The notes below the pieces were generated by a model. It was not told where the DNA came from. It did not search any database and saw nothing but the letters and a program-made list of their open reading frames with translations. The translations under genes and the position numbers were made by a program. Below are positions 6,056-7,547 of a stretch of 7,547 nucleotides of DNA, piece after piece. The stretch covers positions 1 through 7,547 of the forward strand of contig JAMONE010000197.1 in assembly GCA_027066695.1 (NCBI GenBank). Direction: 5' to 3'. Every line of letters begins with the position of its first letter. Positions within the stretch are counted from its first letter, which is position 1. Source of the stretch: Micavibrio sp. (GTDB taxonomy: Bacteria > Pseudomonadota > Alphaproteobacteria > Micavibrionales > Micavibrionaceae).

Positions 6056-6637
6056 ATGCGTTCTTTTTTGTCTCTTTCTATGTTGCTTTCCCTTTCATTT
6101 ATTTTGACGGGTTGCTATGCGATTTCCCCTTCGCCTAAGCCAATGCCACGGGGTTATAGCTCTTATGATCAAGCGTTTAAATCTGCTAAGGGCGCTCCTG
6201 CGCGTGATATCGGATACGAATATAGCAACAATAAAAACAACGATAATATTGATGATATGCGTTTTGCTGCGCTTGAGCTTGTCGAAATGCTGGATGAGAA
6301 ATTAGAACGCAGCGTGAACAGTATTTATTTACGCAGCCCTGCAAACACGGCATTTTACAATAGTTTTGATTATTTGCTACGTAATGAGTTAATGCAAAGC
6401 GGCTATCACCTTGAAAACTCGGCCAAGGGCGTTGTTAACGTTGATTTCGTTGCCAAGCATGCATCGGCAAAATGTATGAACAATAATGAAGGCGAATATA
6501 TTTACCTCGCTTTAGCCATTGATGTTACGAATAATGTAGCATCAAGCGTAGTTGGTGGTTTTTATCAAGTTCCGCTTAATGATTATATACCAGCAGGCCA
6601 TGTAAAGCTTGATGTGCCGTCATGTTCATCTGAGTGA
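6056..6637 (+). CDS. Outer-membrane lipoprotein, probably paired with the FlgO-like protein downstream
   Basis: The 193-residue protein starts with a lipoprotein signal: MRS, a hydrophobic core at 4-16 and lipobox LTGC at 17-20. Lipidation at C20 with Tyr, not Asp, at +2 predicts sorting to the outer membrane. A Pro/Ser-rich, then Asn/Asp-rich linker (21-66) leads to a folded part: a helix with DDMRFAALELVEMLDEKLE at 66-84, IYLRSP at 90-95, and FDYLLRNELMQSGYHLEN at 104-121. This order (helix, strand, helix, 'GY' turn, strand) resembles the FlgO-type domain of the next gene, so the two may be distant paralogues, but I cannot name a family. C140 and C190 could form a disulfide. The start has AGGA 9 bases upstream. 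The next gene begins 28 bases later, making a likely two-gene operon. Lipoprotein assignment is strong, function unknown. Confidence 0.8.
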   Translation: MRSFLSLSMLLSLSFILTGCYAISPSPKPMPRGYSSYDQAFKSAKGAPARDIGYEYSNNKNNDNIDDMRFAALELVEMLDEKLERSVNSIYLRSPANTAFYNSFDYLLRNELMQSGYHLENSAKGVVNVDFVAKHASAKCMNNNEGEYIYLALAIDVTNNVASSVVGGFYQVPLNDYIPAGHVKLDVPSCSSE

Positions 6638-6650
6638 TATATTTAAAAAA

Positions 6651-6655
6651 GAGGA
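6651..6655 (+). promoter_or_regulatory. Ribosome binding site for the FlgO-like gene
   Basis: GAGGA stands 10 bases before the GTG at 6666. It supports the GTG start, which also yields a well-formed lipoprotein signal peptide. Confidence 0.6.
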
Positions 6656-6665
6656 TAGATAATAA

Positions 6666-7244
6666 GTGCTTAAAATAATAAAATATCGTAATTATCTATG
6701 TATTTTTGCTGCGCTTGGCGTTCTGACATCTTGTGGCTCTCCCATTAATTTTAAATTAGCTACCATAGGCCTTAGCGCGGCAAGTCAGGGATTCTTTTCT
6801 AGGCCTGATGTAAATTTAAAAGAGAAAAACCATGCTGCGGCTGATTATCTTGCAGTTAAAATGAAAAACCATATTAATGGCGGGCATATTATTCTAGCCA
6901 AGCCATTGGAAGAGATGGATAATGCAGGAATATCCTCCCCGCTTGGCGCATATATTCCAGAAGGAGTTGGCTTGCGCTTTATCGAGCTTGGCTATCAAGT
7001 TCAATTGCACGAAGTTGCCGCAAATGGTAATGCAGGCCTATATAATGCTCCGCCATCAGGGCAGAGCGAGGATTTCATATTAAAAGGTAGCTATAAGCAT
7101 GGTCAAAATGCAATGGACATATCCTTACGCTTAATTGATGCTCGCTCAAACAATGTCGTTGCCAGCTTTGATTATTCATTGCTATTGTCAAAAGAAGTTA
7201 GAGAGCTTTCAAAAACCGAAGTTAAAATCTTCCGCGTTAAATAG
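6666..7244 (+). CDS. FlgO-like outer-membrane lipoprotein
   Basis: The protein has 192 residues from a GTG start. The signal has a basic stretch (KIIKYR), a hydrophobic core at 10-20 and lipobox LTSC at 20-23; Gly at +2 predicts outer-membrane sorting. From about residue 55 to 172 the layout matches the FlgO family as I know it: an AADYLAVKMKNHI helix (58-70), HIILAKPLEEMDN (74-86, the 'lv-s-lvd-d' strand), SSPLGAYIPEGVGLRFIELGYQV (90-112), DFILKGSYKHG (136-146, the 'vl-GtY' strand), and MDISLRLIDARSNNVVASFDY (150-170). In Vibrio FlgO is an outer-membrane protein needed for flagellar stability and motility, together with FlgP and FlgT. No flagellar gene is visible here, so the role may differ. 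It is the second gene of a probable pair, and converges with the minus-strand gene at 7275 with only 30 bases between and no terminator. Domain recognition is by pattern and moderately sure. Confidence 0.78.
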   Translation: MLKIIKYRNYLCIFAALGVLTSCGSPINFKLATIGLSAASQGFFSRPDVNLKEKNHAAADYLAVKMKNHINGGHIILAKPLEEMDNAGISSPLGAYIPEGVGLRFIELGYQVQLHEVAANGNAGLYNAPPSGQSEDFILKGSYKHGQNAMDISLRLIDARSNNVVASFDYSLLLSKEVRELSKTEVKIFRVK

Positions 7245-7274
7245 TCCTTGCCCCTAAGTGAATAAAGCAACGCT

Positions 7275-7547
7275 CTACCTCACCATCAAAACATGGAAAA
7301 AATGGTAATTATTATCACTAAAACATTGCACACACCCGCTCATAGAGGGTTTCAGCGAAAATGTAGCCTCATTAGTTGTGTTAGGCGTAGCGTCAAATTG
7401 TGTGCCATCATCAAATCGAGCAGAAGCCCCGCTATTTATGCAAGTCGCACTGTCTGTTGGCTGGGTCGCGTCATAGCCCAAATTACTATTTACCCTATCA
7501 CAAAAAGCTTGCGTAACATTAGGCAATACGGCGATAAGCTCTGCTCT
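7275..7547 (-). CDS. C-terminal part of a secreted, possibly pilin/pseudopilin-like protein; 5' end outside the window
   Basis: On the minus strand the frame is open from the window end to TAG at 7275-7277, giving the last 90 codons; the TTG at 7526 is internal. The fragment begins RAELIAVLPNVTQAFCDRVN and continues with a Thr/Asn/Ser/Asp-rich stretch, low in lysine, and ends GCVQCFSDNNYHFFHVLMVR. It has four cysteines (C16, C36, C72, C75 of the fragment), with a C-x-x-C near the end. A Cys-containing, Asn/Thr-rich tail ending in 'Y-H-x-x-H-V-L-x-x-R' reminds me of the C-termini of type IV pilin-like (prepilin-type) proteins in some alphaproteobacterial genomes. The diagnostic N-terminal prepilin helix lies outside the window, so this is a guess. 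Composition supports export and disulfide bonding. It is convergent with the FlgO-like gene. Confidence 0.55.
   Translation of the reverse strand, partial: RAELIAVLPNVTQAFCDRVNSNLGYDATQPTDSATCINSGASARFDDGTQFDATPNTTNEATFSLKPSMSGCVQCFSDNNYHFFHVLMVR

Noticed and set aside
1..7547. CRISPR array, toxin-antitoxin pair, phage or transposon genes, or a defence system
   Set aside because: No spaced direct repeats, transposase or integrase motifs, or paired toxin-antitoxin frames are visible. The phage-like short PhoH alone does not indicate a prophage.

Overview
The window looks like chromosomal DNA from a moderately AT-rich Gram-negative bacterium. An alphaproteobacterium is my best guess, from the YqgE and ACT-domain threonine ammonia-lyase types, the stand-alone short PhoH, and outer-membrane lipoprotein signals. 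The exact lineage cannot be read from the sequence. Most of it is housekeeping. I see no CRISPR array, tRNA, rRNA, transposase or recognisable defence island.

Left part (1-2332): the 3' end of a GT4 glycosyltransferase gene is followed 11 bases later by a yqgE gene (UPF0301/AlgH family) with a strong ribosome binding site. On the other strand lies a threonine ammonia-lyase (ilvA type). Its stop codon interlocks with the yqgE stop codon at a shared TTAA, so there is no spacer or terminator between these convergent genes.

Middle (2333-4060): an AT-rich stretch holds an unrecognised, exported, extremely lysine-rich small protein on the minus strand. A divergent intergenic region with palindromes follows, then a short stand-alone PhoH-family ATPase on the plus strand. 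A 231-base convergent gap contains a terminator-like hairpin and a set of mutually exclusive inverted repeats.

Right part (4061-7547): guaA (GMP synthase) is complete on the minus strand. Just upstream of it, same strand, is what appears to be the last ~30 codons of a DMT/EamA-type transporter gene: a relic not noticed by ordinary ORF calling. On the plus strand come two small lipoprotein genes 28 bases apart. The second has a FlgO-like domain and the first shows a similar helix and 'GY' layout. The first is preceded by a 9-bp perfect inverted repeat that abuts its ribosome binding site. The window ends in the C-terminal part of a cysteine-containing, probably secreted, possibly pilin-like protein on the minus strand.

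The most distinctive items are the FlgO-like lipoprotein pair with its structured leader, the transporter relic, and the lysine-rich exported protein. Nothing here makes a convincing complete new system. The lipoprotein pair is the best candidate for an undescribed envelope module.
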